Assembly: GCF_000711245.1 (NCBI RefSeq)
Contig: NZ_JOMH01000001.1
Location: forward strand, 3,218,830-3,282,829
DNA length: 64,000 bases
Origin: Polycyclovorans algicola TG408
GTDB lineage: Bacteria > Pseudomonadota > Gammaproteobacteria > Nevskiales > Nevskiaceae
Reading direction: 5' to 3'
Shown here: positions 1 through 10,989 of the stretch, in pieces
Layout: every line of letters begins with the position of its first letter
Numbering within the stretch: position 1 is the first letter of the stretch
Made by a program: the position numbers and the translations under genes
Notes under the pieces: model-generated
Told to the model about the DNA's origin: nothing
The model's database searches: none
The model's input: the letters and a program-made list of their open reading frames with translations, nothing else

Positions 1-397
1 GCATCACCGGCATGCGCCCCACTTCGACCATCAACTGAAAGGCGCGGGAGTAAAGGAAGTCGCCAGCCAGCACCGCCGCTTCGTTGCCCCAAAGGGCATT
101 GGCGGTCTTGCGACCGCGGCGCAGGCCGGAGGCATCGACCACATCGTCGTGCAGCAGCGTTGCGGTATGGATGAACTCGATGGTCGCGGCCAGCAGGTCG
201 ACCTGTGCGTCGCGCCGGCCCAGCGCCGCCGCGCTGAGCAGCACCAGCGCCGGGCGCAGGCGCTTGCCGCCCGCATGAATAATGTGCGCGCCAATCTGGT
301 CGATCAGCGCGACCTCGGACGACAAACGCTGTCGAATCAGCAGGTCGACGCGCGCCATATCGTCGGCGATCAGGTCCAAAAGTTGCGGCAGGGCCAT
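1..397 (-). CDS. ispB: Polyprenyl (octaprenyl) diphosphate synthase, 5' part
   Basis: Makes the polyprenyl diphosphate tail of ubiquinone by successive cis-independent condensation of isopentenyl diphosphate (trans-prenyltransferase family). The ATG complements 395-397 and 132 codons are visible before the window edge cuts off the C-terminal two thirds. The translation starts MALPQLLDLI and contains the substrate-binding G-G-K-R-L-R-P segment and the first aspartate-rich motif, LLHDDVVD, followed by a small-residue stretch and RRG, as in IspB/Ffs-like enzymes. It is divergent from rplU-rpmA, the arrangement found in many gammaproteobacteria, which favours IspB over farnesyl diphosphate synthase. 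Chain length cannot be read from this fragment. Confidence 0.9.
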   Translation of the reverse strand, partial: MALPQLLDLIADDMARVDLLIRQRLSSEVALIDQIGAHIIHAGGKRLRPALVLLSAAALGRRDAQVDLLAATIEFIHTATLLHDDVVDASGLRRGRKTANALWGNEAAVLAGDFLYSRAFQLMVEVGRMPVM

Positions 398-476
398 CGA
401 TTGCTCGGGGTGGAATCTCGTTCAGGCGCGAATGATGGTCGATTTTGCGGCGCGGGTGGGCGCGAGCGGCTTTTCA

Positions 477-505
477 TTGACGGGAGCGGCCCACACCCCT
501 AGAAT
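477..505 (+). promoter_or_regulatory. Sigma-70 type promoter for rplU-rpmA
   Basis: TTGACG at 477-482, a 17-base spacer and TAGAAT at 500-505 form a near-consensus promoter about 70 bases upstream of rplU. Seen in sequence; use in vivo is inferred. Confidence 0.65.
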
Positions 506-573
506 CGCACGCTTCTCGCGGTCTGCCCATCGGGCCCGGCTGCGACTCCCTATCCGTAAAAGGTGGCCTAACG

Positions 574-888
574 ATGTACGCGGTGATTAAAACTGGTGGC
601 AAACAATACAAGGTCGTCGCAGGCGAACGGCTGAAGATCGAAACCCTGGCCGCTGAAGTCGGTGCCACGGTGTCGTTCGACGAAGTGCTGATGATCGGTG
701 AAGGTGAGCAGATCACCGTCGGCGCCCCTATGATCAGCGGCGGCAAGGTCAATGCCGAAATCCTCGCCCACGGTCGTGGCGAGAAGATCCGCATCATCAA
801 GCACCGCCGCCGCAAGCACTATCACAAGGAACAGGGACATCGTCAGAACTTCACCGAAGTGAAGATTACTGAGATTGTCGGCGCCTGA
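574..888 (+). CDS. rplU: 50S ribosomal protein L21
   Basis: Large-subunit protein that binds 23S rRNA near L20. The 104-residue product has the normal family length. It starts [14 protein letters not shown] and ends with the basic [17 protein letters not shown] signature and a VKITEI tail typical of L21. The ATG is preceded by an AAGGTGG Shine-Dalgarno sequence. The gene sits 34 bases before rpmA, with which it surely forms an operon driven by the promoter at 477-505. Confidence 0.98.
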   Translation: MYAVIKTGGKQYKVVAGERLKIETLAAEVGATVSFDEVLMIGEGEQITVGAPMISGGKVNAEILAHGRGEKIRIIKHRRRKHYHKEQGHRQNFTEVKITEIVGA

Positions 889-922
889 CGCCACCTCGTT
901 CACTTAACAAAGGAAACCTGAA

Positions 923-1183
<261 letters not shown>

Positions 1184-1199
1184 GGCACTGTCAAAGTAA

Positions 1200-2390
<1,191 letters not shown>

Positions 2391-2403
2391 GCGGCAACTG
2401 GCC

Positions 2404-3555
2404 GTGAAAAAACCCGTACCGAAAACCGACCCCCGCCACGTGCTGCGCGACGCGCGGCGCTGGGTGGTGAAGATCGGCAGCTCGATGCTGACCGCCAACG
2501 GCCGCGGCCTCGACCATGACGCCATTGCCCGCTGGAGCAGTCAGATCGCGGCGCTGCGCGCCAGCGGTTGCGAAGTCGTGGTGGTGTCCTCCGGGGCGGT
2601 CGCCGAAGGCATGGCGCGACTGGCGCTGAAGTCGCGCCCCAAGGCGGTCCATACCCTGCAGGCCGCCGCCGCCGTCGGTCAGATGGGTCTAGTACGCGCC
2701 TGGGAAACGGCGCTGGGCGGCCACGACATCACCACCGCGCAGATCCTCATCACCCACGATGACGTCGGTAACCGCCAGCGTTATCTCAATGCCCGCAATG
2801 CCCTGCGTGAGCTGCTGGCCTTCGGCGTGGTGCCGGTGGTCAACGAAAACGACACCGTTGCCGTGGACGAAATTCGCCTTGGCGACAACGACCGCCTGGG
2901 CGCCATGACCGCCGGGCTGATCGAGGCCGACGTGCTGGTGATCCTCACCGACCAGCAGGGCCTGTATACCGCAGACCCGCGTACCGACAGCACCGCCACG
3001 TTAATTCACGAGGCGATGATTGATGACGACGCCCTGACCGACATGGCCGGCGACAGCAAAGGCACGCTGGGCCGTGGCGGCATGAAAACCAAACTCGAAG
3101 CCGCGCAGATGGCGGCCCGCTCCGGCGCCGCCACGCTGATCGCCTATGGTCACCATGACGACGTCTTGGGCGCGGCACAACGCGGCGACGTCATCGGCAC
3201 CCTGCTGATGCCGCGCGACCCGCGTGCCGGGCTGCCCGCCCGCAAACGCTGGATTGCGGACCAACTGCAGCGCCGCGGGAAATTGCACCTCGACAGTGGC
3301 GCTGCCGACGCGCTGGAAAGCACCGGACGCAGCCTGCTACCGGTGGGCGTGACCCGGGTTGAAGGACGTTTCCAGCGCGGAGACGTGGTGGCCTGCATCG
3401 CCCCAGACGGTCAGGAGGTGGCGCGCGGCCTGAGCAATTACAACACCGACGAAGTGAACCGCCTGCTGGGTGCGCGCGGCACCGACATCGCAGCCCGCTT
3501 GGGCTATCCGGGCGACCCGGAATTGATCCATCGCGACAATCTCGTGGTGCGCTGA
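2404..3555 (+). CDS. proB: Glutamate 5-kinase
   Basis: Catalyses the first step of proline synthesis, ATP-dependent phosphorylation of glutamate. The GTG at 2404 is chosen because the conserved VVKIGSSML nucleotide-binding strand follows about 20 residues later; the frame stays open far upstream inside obgE but without family similarity. The amino-acid-kinase domain covers roughly residues 20-270 (VVSSGAVAEGM, NENDTVAVDEIRLGDND, KGTLGRGGMKTK), and a PUA domain covers ~285-370 (GVTRVEGRFQRGDVV, ARGLSNY). Length 383 residues compares with 367 in Escherichia coli, the excess being at the N-terminus. proA is not adjacent. Convergent with pgsA. Confidence 0.95.
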   Translation: MKKPVPKTDPRHVLRDARRWVVKIGSSMLTANGRGLDHDAIARWSSQIAALRASGCEVVVVSSGAVAEGMARLALKSRPKAVHTLQAAAAVGQMGLVRAWETALGGHDITTAQILITHDDVGNRQRYLNARNALRELLAFGVVPVVNENDTVAVDEIRLGDNDRLGAMTAGLIEADVLVILTDQQGLYTADPRTDSTATLIHEAMIDDDALTDMAGDSKGTLGRGGMKTKLEAAQMAARSGAATLIAYGHHDDVLGAAQRGDVIGTLLMPRDPRAGLPARKRWIADQLQRRGKLHLDSGAADALESTGRSLLPVGVTRVEGRFQRGDVVACIAPDGQEVARGLSNYNTDEVNRLLGARGTDIAARLGYPGDPELIHRDNLVVR

Positions 3556-3577
3556 GCAAGCTCAGCGAATCGACACC

Positions 3578-4132
3578 CTACCCGCGCATCAACGGCCACG
3601 CCGAGCGCAGATACGCCATCATGCTCCACAGCGTCAGCGCAGCGGCGATGAACATCAGCCCCAAGCCCAGTGCGTACCAGTCGACCCCGAAGGTCGGCAC
3701 TTCCCAAAGCATCATGCCGATGGCAGTCATCTGGAAAGCGGTCTTCCATTTGCCGATCCAGCTCACCGCAACACTCGCGCGACGCCCGAGCTCGGCCATC
3801 CATTCGCGCAGTGCCGACACGGTGATTTCGCGGCCGATGATGATGGCGACCAGAATTGCCAGCTCGCCAGACGGATCCTCGCGCAGCAGCATCACCAGGC
3901 AAACGGCAACCAGCAGTTTGTCGGCGACCGGGTCCAGGAACGCGCCGAAGTCCGAGGTCTGATTCCATTTTCGGGCCAGATAGCCGTCCAGCCAATCGGT
4001 GACGGCGGCCAATCCATAAACAATGGTGGCCGCCTGTCGTGCGTAAGGCACCGACCAGTAGAACAGCAGCAGCACCACGGGGATGGCCGCGACACGCAGC
4101 AGGGTGAGGCTCAGCGGCAGGGTCAGCTTCAT
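3578..4132 (-). CDS. pgsA: CDP-diacylglycerol-glycerol-3-phosphate 3-phosphatidyltransferase
   Basis: Integral membrane enzyme making phosphatidylglycerophosphate, the committed step to phosphatidylglycerol and cardiolipin. The 184-residue product has several hydrophobic helices and the complete CDP-alcohol phosphotransferase signature D-x2-D-G-x2-A-R-x8-G-x3-D-x3-D (from DWLDGYLAR to FLDPVAD). It lies downstream of uvrC on the same strand (70 bases), matching the conserved uvrY-uvrC-pgsA order of gammaproteobacteria. Confidence 0.97.
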   Translation of the reverse strand: MKLTLPLSLTLLRVAAIPVVLLLFYWSVPYARQAATIVYGLAAVTDWLDGYLARKWNQTSDFGAFLDPVADKLLVAVCLVMLLREDPSGELAILVAIIIGREITVSALREWMAELGRRASVAVSWIGKWKTAFQMTAIGMMLWEVPTFGVDWYALGLGLMFIAAALTLWSMMAYLRSAWPLMRG

Positions 4133-4202
4133 CGAGGTCAGTGTAGAGCGTTGATGCCCATTTGAGGCGCGGTTTAGGGCAATTCAACCCGGAATGATGC
4201 GG

Positions 4203-6038
4203 TCATCCACGCGACGCGGCATAGATGCGCTCTGCCAATGTCCGCGAAACGCCATCCACTTTGGCCAACTGGTCTACCGACGCGCGCCGAACCGCCGCCA
4301 GTCCGCCAAACGCGGCCAGCAACGCGCGTTTGCGGGCCGGCCCCAGGCCTTCAATCTGGTCAAGGTCGGAGGTCAGCCGTGCCTTGTCACGCCGCGACCG
4401 ATGGCCGGTGATGGCAAACCGGTGCGCCTCGTCTCGTACCCGCTGAATCAGGTTGAGGGCGGGCGAGTCCGGCGGCAGGCGCATGGGCAGCGAGCGCTCG
4501 GGCACGATGATTTCTTCCATGCCCGCGCGTCGCGTCGGCCCCTTGGCCACCGCCGCAATACGCACGCCGAGACAGTCGGCGGCTTCCAGGCCTTCGAGTG
4601 CCGCTGACAATTGCCCCTTGCCGCCGTCGATCAGCAGCAGGTCGGGGCGCTGCACCTCGCCGGACTTGACCCGCAGAAAGCGGCGCATGACGGCTTGCTT
4701 GATCGCCGCATAGTCGTCGCCGGGGGTGATGCCTTCGATGTTGAACTTGCGGTAAGAAGCCTTGGCCGGACCTTTCTCGTTGAAGACCACGCACGACGCC
4801 ACCGCCAGCTCGCCGCCGGTGTGCGAGATGTCGAAGCACTCGATGCGCCGCGGCAGCGTGTCCAGCCCGAAGACCTGTTGCAGTTCGAGGAAACGGGTGT
4901 CCATGCTGGCGGCATCGGCCAGATGGGCCGACAACGCCTGATTGGCGGTGTTCTGGGCCATCTGCAACAGGCGCAACTTCGCGCCGCGCTGCGGGCGATT
5001 CAAGACAATGCGGCGTCCGGCTTGCTGACTCAGCGCGTCGCCAATCCACGCCAGCTCCTGCGGCGCATCGCTGAGCAGAATCTCGGCGGGCGCCGGCAGG
5101 TCCAGATAATGCTGGCCCAGAAAACTTTCCAGCAAGGCTTCGGCTTCGGCATGGGGTGGGTGGCGGGGAAAGTGACTGCGATGCCCCAGGTTCATGCCGT
5201 TGCGAACCGACATCACCACCACGCAGGAATGTGCGGGGTGCAGCGCCACCGCAATCACGTCGAGGTCGGCTGCACCGCCGGTCATGTTGCGGCTCTCGCG
5301 CACGCGCCGCAGAGCGGCGATCTGATCACGCACCCTGGCGGCGCGCTCGAACTCCAGCGCTTCGGCGGCGGCGTCCATTTGCTGTGCCAGCTCGGCGGCA
5401 AGTTGATCGGCCTGCCCGCCCAACAAGCGCTTGGCGTCATTGACGTCACGGGCATATTCGTCACGCTCGATCAGCGCCACGCACGGTGCCGAACACCGCT
5501 TGATCTGATGCTGCAGACAGGGCCGGTCGCGATGCGCGAAAAAGCTGTCACGACAGGGCCGAAGCTGAAAAAGCTTCTGCAACGTGACCAGGGTTTCACG
5601 GACCGCGCCGGCGCTGGGAAACGGACCAAAGTACTGGTCGCTGCCACGCTTTTCGCCCCGGTAGTAGCTGATGCGCGGATACGCGTGCGACGAGATGCGC
5701 AGGTACGGATAGCTCTTGTCGTCGCGATAAAGAATGTTGTAGCGGGGGTTCAGCTCCTTGATCAGCGTCGCTTCGAGAATCAGCGCTTCGTCTTCGGTGT
5801 GGGTCACCGTGATGTCGATGTGGCGAATCTGCGACACCATCGATTCGATGCGCGGATCACCCGAGGCCCGCAAGAAATACTGCGACACGCGCTTTTTGAG
5901 GTTGCGCGCCTTGCCGACGTAGAGCAGATCGCCGGTGGCTCCGAGCATGCGGTACACGCCAGGCTGGGTGGTCAGCTGTTGCAGGAAGCCCCGCGCGTCA
6001 AAATCACCCGGTGCGTCGGGGGCCTTAGCCTCGGTCAT
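4203..6038 (-). CDS. uvrC: Excinuclease ABC subunit C
   Basis: Makes both incisions around DNA lesions in nucleotide excision repair with UvrA and UvrB. The 611-residue product contains the GIY-YIG nuclease domain near the N-terminus (GVYRMLG then LLYVGKARNLKKR), the UVR helical motif for UvrB binding (~200-240), the RNase H-like 5' nuclease domain (ECFDISHTGGE, LLIDGGKGQLS) and a C-terminal tandem helix-hairpin-helix (LDQIEGLGPARKRALL). Length matches the family (610 in E. coli). The 31-base spacing to the response-regulator gene upstream suggests co-transcription. Confidence 0.98.
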   Translation of the reverse strand: MTEAKAPDAPGDFDARGFLQQLTTQPGVYRMLGATGDLLYVGKARNLKKRVSQYFLRASGDPRIESMVSQIRHIDITVTHTEDEALILEATLIKELNPRYNILYRDDKSYPYLRISSHAYPRISYYRGEKRGSDQYFGPFPSAGAVRETLVTLQKLFQLRPCRDSFFAHRDRPCLQHQIKRCSAPCVALIERDEYARDVNDAKRLLGGQADQLAAELAQQMDAAAEALEFERAARVRDQIAALRRVRESRNMTGGAADLDVIAVALHPAHSCVVVMSVRNGMNLGHRSHFPRHPPHAEAEALLESFLGQHYLDLPAPAEILLSDAPQELAWIGDALSQQAGRRIVLNRPQRGAKLRLLQMAQNTANQALSAHLADAASMDTRFLELQQVFGLDTLPRRIECFDISHTGGELAVASCVVFNEKGPAKASYRKFNIEGITPGDDYAAIKQAVMRRFLRVKSGEVQRPDLLLIDGGKGQLSAALEGLEAADCLGVRIAAVAKGPTRRAGMEEIIVPERSLPMRLPPDSPALNLIQRVRDEAHRFAITGHRSRRDKARLTSDLDQIEGLGPARKRALLAAFGGLAAVRRASVDQLAKVDGVSRTLAERIYAASRG

Positions 6039-6069
6039 CAGTCTCGTCGCGATGCATAACCTGTCGGAA

Positions 6070-6723
6070 TCAGTGCGGCGATTCCTCGTTCTCGTCGAGC
6101 AGTCCGTAGCGCATCGCCATGCGCGTCAGTTCAACATCGTTGGACACGCCCAGCTTTTCAAACAGGCGGTAGCGATAGGTGCTGACGGTCTTTGGCGAGA
6201 GGTGCAGACGGTCGGAGATATCCTGGGTGGAGTGCCCTTTGGTGACCATCAGCATGACCTGGGTTTCACGCTGGGAAAGCTGCTCGAACGGCGAGTCGGA
6301 GCGGCCCTTGACCAAGCTGGCCGCGAGGTTGCCGGCCACGTCAGCCGCCACATAATGACCGCCCGTGTTGACGCGACGAATGGCCGCCACCACTTCATCA
6401 GCCGCAGAGTCTTTACTGAGATAGCCCGAGGCGCCTGCACCCAGCAAGCGGCTGGGGTAAGGTTCTTCGAGGTGCATGGAGACGACAATGATCTTCACGT
6501 CCGGCAGGCGCTGCTTGAGGCGCCGCGTGGTTTCCAGGCCGCCGATGCCGGGCATGTTGATGTCGAGCAGCACAATGTCGACCGGCATCGTGCGAACCAA
6601 CTCCAGGGCTTCTTCGCCGGTGCTGGCCTCGGCCACGACTTCCATGTCGGCCATCTCGAGCAGGACGCGCTTCAAGCCCGCCCGCACCAGACGATGGTCA
6701 TCGACCAGCATGATTTTGATCAT
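6070..6723 (-). CDS. uvrY: GacA/UvrY-type response regulator
   Basis: DNA-binding response regulator; orthologues (GacA, UvrY, VarA) activate small RNAs that titrate CsrA/RsmA. The receiver domain spans residues 1-120, with acidic residues at 8-9, phospho-acceptor Asp54 (VLLDINMPG) and Lys in the SKDS turn. The NarL/LuxR-type helix-turn-helix spans ~148-205 (LSQRETQVMLMVTKGHS). Length 217 and position directly before uvrC are diagnostic of this orthologue rather than another NarL-family regulator. The partner hybrid kinase (GacS/BarA) is not in the window. Confidence 0.93.
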   Translation of the reverse strand: MIKIMLVDDHRLVRAGLKRVLLEMADMEVVAEASTGEEALELVRTMPVDIVLLDINMPGIGGLETTRRLKQRLPDVKIIVVSMHLEEPYPSRLLGAGASGYLSKDSAADEVVAAIRRVNTGGHYVAADVAGNLAASLVKGRSDSPFEQLSQRETQVMLMVTKGHSTQDISDRLHLSPKTVSTYRYRLFEKLGVSNDVELTRMAMRYGLLDENEESPH

Positions 6724-6794
6724 CGGTTCATTCCGTTAGGTTGCGCCACTCGCTATAAATCGCAGCTTGTCACGAATTGGCCCGTCGGCGTGTC

Positions 6795-8303
6795 TCAGCT
6801 TTCCGGCTTCATCTGTGGGAAAAGCAGCACGTCGCGAATACTGGCGGCGTCGGTGAGGAACATCACCAGTCGATCGATGCCAATCCCCACCCCGGCGGTG
6901 GGAGGCAGACCGTATTCCAGTGCCCGAATGTAGTCGGCATCAAAGACCATGGCTTCGTCGTCACCGGCCTCTTTGGCGGCGACCTGGGCGCGGAAGCGCG
7001 TGGCCTGATCGTCGGCGTCGTTGAGCTCCGAAAAGCCGTTGGCCACTTCCCGACCGCCGATGAAAAATTCGAAACGATCCGTCACGTCGGGATCGGCATC
7101 GCTGCGCCGTGCCAACGGTGAGACTTCCGTGGGATAGGCGGTGATGAAGGTCGGGTCGAGCAGCTTGGCCTCGACAGTCTTCTCGAAAATCTCGGTCAGT
7201 AATTTGCCCACCCCGAAACCCGGTTTGACCTCGCAACCCAGACCCCTGGCGTAGTCGGCGAGCGCCTCTCGGTCATCAAAGCCGCTGAACGCTGGATTGA
7301 ATCGCGCTACCGCCTCGCGCATGGTCCAGCGGGCGAAGGGCTGCGCCAAATCGTAGTCGCGGCCCTGATACGGAAACTGCGCGGTGCCGTTGACCGTCAC
7401 CGCACAGTCGCGCACCAGGGTCTCGACCAAATCCATCGCATCGACGTAGTCGGCGTAGGCCTGGTAGAACTCCAGCATGGTGAATTCGGGGTTGTGCCGG
7501 GTCGACAAGCCTTCATTGCGGAAATTGCGATTGATCTCGTAAACGCGCTCGATGCCGCCGACCACCAGGCGCTTCAGATACAACTCGGGGGCGATGCGCA
7601 GATAAAGGTCACGGTCAAGCGCGTTGTGATGGGTCACGAAGGGGCGCGCCGCGGCGCCGCCGGCAATCGCCTGCAGCATCGGCGTTTCGACTTCTTCAAA
7701 GCCGATGGCATCGAGAAACTGGCGAATGAAGCGAATGGTCTTGCCGCGCTTGGCGAAGGTTTCCTTGACCTCGGGATTGACCATCAGATCAACGTAGCGC
7801 TGGCGGTAACGGACCTCAGTGTCCGTGAGGCCCGACCATTTTTCCGGCAGCGGGCGCAGGTTCTTGACCAGCAATTCCAGCGACTCGGCCCAGATCGACA
7901 GCTCGCCGGTCTTGGTCTTGAAGATGCGCCCGCTGACACCGATGACGTCGCCCACGTCGGCGGTCTTGAAGATGTTGTAAACGTCCTCGCCCAGCGAATT
8001 GAGCTGAAAGAAAATCTGGATGCGACCGGCGCTGTCCTGCAACTGGCCAAAGCTGGCCTTGCCCATGACCCGCTTGGCCATCAGACGCCCGGCGAGCTTG
8101 AAGCGTGTTTCGATGGGCTCCAGCGCTTCCTTGTCCATCTCGCCGTACGCGCCATGCAGATGATCACTGAGGCAGTCACGGCGAAAGCTGTTGGGGTAAC
8201 CGTTGCCATTGGCCTGGCCCTGCGCGCGCAACTGCGCCAGCTTGTCGCGGCGGGTGGCGATCAGGTGGTTCTCGTCTTGCGGCGCTTCGGGAGAATCATT
8301 CAT
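6795..8303 (-). CDS. lysS: Lysyl-tRNA synthetase, class II
   Basis: Charges tRNA-Lys. The 502-residue product has an OB-fold anticodon-binding domain (~60-170; [15 protein letters not shown]) and a class II catalytic core with motif 1 ([11 protein letters not shown]), motif 2 ([20 protein letters not shown]) and motif 3 ([11 protein letters not shown]). It lies 11 bases downstream of prfB on the same strand, the prfB-lysS order conserved across gammaproteobacteria. Confidence 0.98.
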   Translation of the reverse strand: MNDSPEAPQDENHLIATRRDKLAQLRAQGQANGNGYPNSFRRDCLSDHLHGAYGEMDKEALEPIETRFKLAGRLMAKRVMGKASFGQLQDSAGRIQIFFQLNSLGEDVYNIFKTADVGDVIGVSGRIFKTKTGELSIWAESLELLVKNLRPLPEKWSGLTDTEVRYRQRYVDLMVNPEVKETFAKRGKTIRFIRQFLDAIGFEEVETPMLQAIAGGAAARPFVTHHNALDRDLYLRIAPELYLKRLVVGGIERVYEINRNFRNEGLSTRHNPEFTMLEFYQAYADYVDAMDLVETLVRDCAVTVNGTAQFPYQGRDYDLAQPFARWTMREAVARFNPAFSGFDDREALADYARGLGCEVKPGFGVGKLLTEIFEKTVEAKLLDPTFITAYPTEVSPLARRSDADPDVTDRFEFFIGGREVANGFSELNDADDQATRFRAQVAAKEAGDDEAMVFDADYIRALEYGLPPTAGVGIGIDRLVMFLTDAASIRDVLLFPQMKPES

Positions 8304-8314
8304 AAGAGTCTGCT

Positions 8315-9410
8315 TTACAGGCCTTGTTTGAGGCTGGCCTCGACAAAGGGGTCAAGGTAACCATCCAGCACTTTGACGGTGTCGGCAATTTCGACGCCGG
8401 TGCGCAGATCCTTGATACGGGACTGGTCGAGCACGTAGGAGCGAATCTGGCTGCCCCAGCCGATGTCGTCCTTGGCATCTTCAATGGCCTGCTTGACCGA
8501 GTTGCGTTCTTGCAACTCCTTTTCATAGAGTTTGGCCTTGAGCATGTTCATGGCCCGGTCGCGGTTGGCATGCTGGCTGCGCTCCATCTGACAGGCGACG
8601 ACGATGCCGCTGGGCACGTGCTTGATGCGGATCGCCGACTCGGTCTTGTTGACGTGCTGACCGCCGGCTCCGGAGGAGCGAAAGGTGCCGATCTCGAGAT
8701 CGGCCGGGTTGATCTCGATGTCGATGTTGTCATCCACCTCGGGGCTCACAAACACGCCGCAAAAGCTGGTGTGACGACGGTTGCCGGAGTCGAACGGACT
8801 CTTGCGCACCAGCCGGTGCACACCGGTTTCAGAGCGCAACCAGCCATAGGCGTAATCGCCCTGGATGAACAAGGTCGCCGACTTGATGCCCGCCACTTCG
8901 CCGTCGGAGCGCTCCATGAGCTCCACCGTGAAACCGCGTCGCTCGCCCCAGCGCGAGTACATGCGCAGCAGCATTTCGGCCCAGTCCTGCGCCTCGGTAC
9001 CGCCCGAGCCGGACTGCACATCCAGATACGCATTGGCGGTGTCCATTTCGCCGCTGAACATGCGTTGGAATTCCAACTCTTCGGCGAAAGTTTCGAAGCG
9101 TTCGACGTCCTTGATGATTTCCATCAAGGCATCGGTGTCGTTCTCGGCGCTGGCGAGTTCGAACAGTTCGGCGGCATCGGCCAGACCCAGGGTGGCAACC
9201 CGAATAGGCTCCAGAACCCCTTCCAGCCGGGCCCGCTCGCGGCCGAGATTCTGGGCGCGATCAGGGTTGTTCCACACTTCCGAACTTTCCAGTTCGGCGT
9301 TGACTTCGACGAGACGGTCCTGCTTGACGTCGTAGTCAAAGATAGCCCCGCAGGGCGTCGAAACGCGCCTGCAGGGCTGCAATACCGCCTTTTAAATGAT
9401 TGAGTTCCAT
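8315..9410 (-). CDS. prfB: Peptide chain release factor 2 (programmed +1 frameshift)
   Basis: Recognises UGA and UAA stop codons and triggers peptide release. Translation starts at the ATG complementing 9408-9410, runs 24 codons (MELNHLKGG to LRGYL) and meets an in-frame TGA at 9336-9338. The remainder (from 9337 down to 8315) continues in the +1 frame as [18 protein letters not shown]. Joined length is 364 residues against 365 in E. coli. The GGQ peptidyl-transferase motif is present ([15 protein letters not shown]). A tripeptide SPF, the UGA-specificity element, is visible in [16 protein letters not shown]. The gene is intact, not a pseudogene; the shift autoregulates RF2 levels. Confidence 0.97.
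9335..9349 (-). promoter_or_regulatory. prfB +1 ribosomal frameshift site
   Basis: Read on the minus strand, a GGGG tract (9349-9346) acts as an internal Shine-Dalgarno-like element. It is followed four bases later by CTT TGA C (9341-9335). The CUU slippery codon, in-frame UGA and following C are the canonical RF2 recoding signal. Compared with the E. coli site, the purine tract is one G shorter next to the slip site. Confidence 0.93.
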
Positions 9411-9626
9411 CGGGACTGATCGTCTTTGGGGGCGCGGAGTATGCCACCGCCCCAAGCGCCTGTTCAAAAGGTACGGGTGGGCACCCCGCCCCGAAGGCAG
9501 GCCGGACTTGAGCATCACCCCCAGTCGCCACAAAAGTACCGACCCGTGTTGCTTGCCCCATGCCGAGCCCACGACGCTCGGGCTATGCTTTATCGGGATT
9601 TTTTGGTTTTCAATCGGGGAAACACG

Positions 9627-10934
9627 ATGAACAACGGCTTCAAGGCAGCCTTCGCGCTGCTGGGTCTGGTCGCCCTATCGACCGCAACCGCGCAATCAGA
9701 CACGGGTGACGGACAACGTAAGCCGTTTCTTGAAGAGCGGCCCTATTACATCTCGCCGGCCGTGTCTTACATCATCGCCGACGGTGATCGCGGCACCGAT
9801 GACGGCTTTGGCGCCACGCTGTCATTCGGCAAAAAAGTCACCTCGGGACTGACCCTGGAACTGGTCGGTGCTTTCGCACAACTCGGCACCGACAGCGGCA
9901 CCGGCCTGGCCGACAACGGCGACTTCCAGCTCTATGGTCTGGGCGTCGGGGCGATGGTGTTCCCGGTCTCCAACCTGCCGAACCTTTACAGCCGCGTGAA
10001 TCTGATGATCGGCGAAGCCGACAGCGCACCTGGCCTGGTTGCTGACTACGACACCACCATTTTCGACGTCGGCGTCGGCTATCTCTTCCCGGTGGCACGC
10101 AAACTCGCGATTCGTGCTGAGGCGCTGTACCGCGTCGACTCGCACAACGAAGATCAGGCGGGCATCCAGCCCAACGACAACAGCGACTTCTACGACGGCG
10201 TTTTCAGTCTTGGTGCCATCTACCGTTTTGGCGAAACCGAGTCGGACCGCATGGCCGTCGACACTGACGGCGACGGCGTACCTGACCCCGTCGATCAATG
10301 CCCCAACACCGAAAGTGGCGTGCCGGTTGACGACACCGGCTGCCCGGTCGACAGCGACGGTGACGGCGTGCCCGACAACGAGGACGAGTGCCCCGAAACG
10401 CGGGACGGCCTCGAAGTGGACGCCCAGGGTTGCCCGATCGACAGCGACGGCGACGGCATTCGCGATACCGAGGACGCGTGCCCCAACTCACCGGCCGGCG
10501 CCAAGGTGCTCGACAACGGTTGCGCCCTGTTCGGTGACTGCCGCACGCCACGTGACGGTGAAGAAGTCGACGACAACGGCTGCGCCCTGAACCCTGGATT
10601 CGTGCTGCGCGGCGTGAAGTTCGAGTTTGACTCTGAGCGGCTCACCGAGAAGGCCAAGCGCATTCTTGACGAAGTGTCCGAGGTGTTGGCGGCCTATCCG
10701 GACGTCGACGTCGACGTCGAGGGTCACACGGACCAGCTCGGCAGCGATGCCTACAACCTCAGCCTGTCAGAGCGCCGCGCGCGGGTGGTCAAGGCCTACC
10801 TGATCGACAAAGACATCGAAGCCGATCGCATGACGCCCGTCGGCTACGGGCGTAGCCAGCCGGTTGCTGACAACAGCACGGAAGAAGGTCGTGAAGAGAA
10901 CCGCCGTGTGGAGCTGCGGCCCACGCGCCGCTGA
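9627..10934 (+). CDS. OmpA-family outer-membrane protein with calcium-binding type repeats
   Basis: Probably tethers the outer membrane to peptidoglycan. The start at 9627 (MNNGFKAAFALL) follows a GGGGA ribosome-binding site and gives a signal peptide ending near ALSTATA-Q. Residues ~35-200 resemble a small beta-barrel (alternating hydrophobic strands, ISPAVSYIIADGD, GAIYRFGE). Residues ~210-320 hold tandem thrombospondin type 3-like repeats (DTDGDGVPDPVDQCPNT, DSDGDGVPDNEDECPET, DSDGDGIRDTEDACPNS), with a degenerate last copy. Residues ~325-435 are the OmpA C-terminal domain (FEFDSERLTEKAKRIL, VEGHTDQLGSDAYN, NRRVEL). Product 435 residues. Monocistronic, ending in its own terminator. Confidence 0.9.
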   Translation: MNNGFKAAFALLGLVALSTATAQSDTGDGQRKPFLEERPYYISPAVSYIIADGDRGTDDGFGATLSFGKKVTSGLTLELVGAFAQLGTDSGTGLADNGDFQLYGLGVGAMVFPVSNLPNLYSRVNLMIGEADSAPGLVADYDTTIFDVGVGYLFPVARKLAIRAEALYRVDSHNEDQAGIQPNDNSDFYDGVFSLGAIYRFGETESDRMAVDTDGDGVPDPVDQCPNTESGVPVDDTGCPVDSDGDGVPDNEDECPETRDGLEVDAQGCPIDSDGDGIRDTEDACPNSPAGAKVLDNGCALFGDCRTPRDGEEVDDNGCALNPGFVLRGVKFEFDSERLTEKAKRILDEVSEVLAAYPDVDVDVEGHTDQLGSDAYNLSLSERRARVVKAYLIDKDIEADRMTPVGYGRSQPVADNSTEEGREENRRVELRPTRR

Positions 10935-10954
10935 GCTGACTCGTCGTTTTTGTG

Positions 10955-10989
10955 AACCCGCCCCGGTGACTTGCCGGGGCGGGTTTTTT
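10955..10989 (+). terminator. Intrinsic terminator after the OmpA-family gene
   Basis: AACCCGCCCCGG at 10955-10966 pairs with CCGGGGCGGGTT at 10974-10985 across a 7-base loop, and a T run follows. Perfect 12-bp stem. Confidence 0.92.

Noticed and set aside
4611-6059. A 482-codon open frame on the plus strand opposite uvrC
   Set aside because: It is fully antisense to a clear UvrC protein, has no ribosome-binding site and no recognisable motif. Long antisense frames are expected in GC-rich genes.
8315-9410. prfB as a frameshifted pseudogene
   Set aside because: The disruption is the canonical CTT-TGA-C recoding signal and both halves match RF2 exactly.
9411-9626. Promoter for the OmpA-family gene at TATGCT (9584-9589)
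   Set aside because: No credible -35 hexamer at any acceptable spacing, so it is not annotated.
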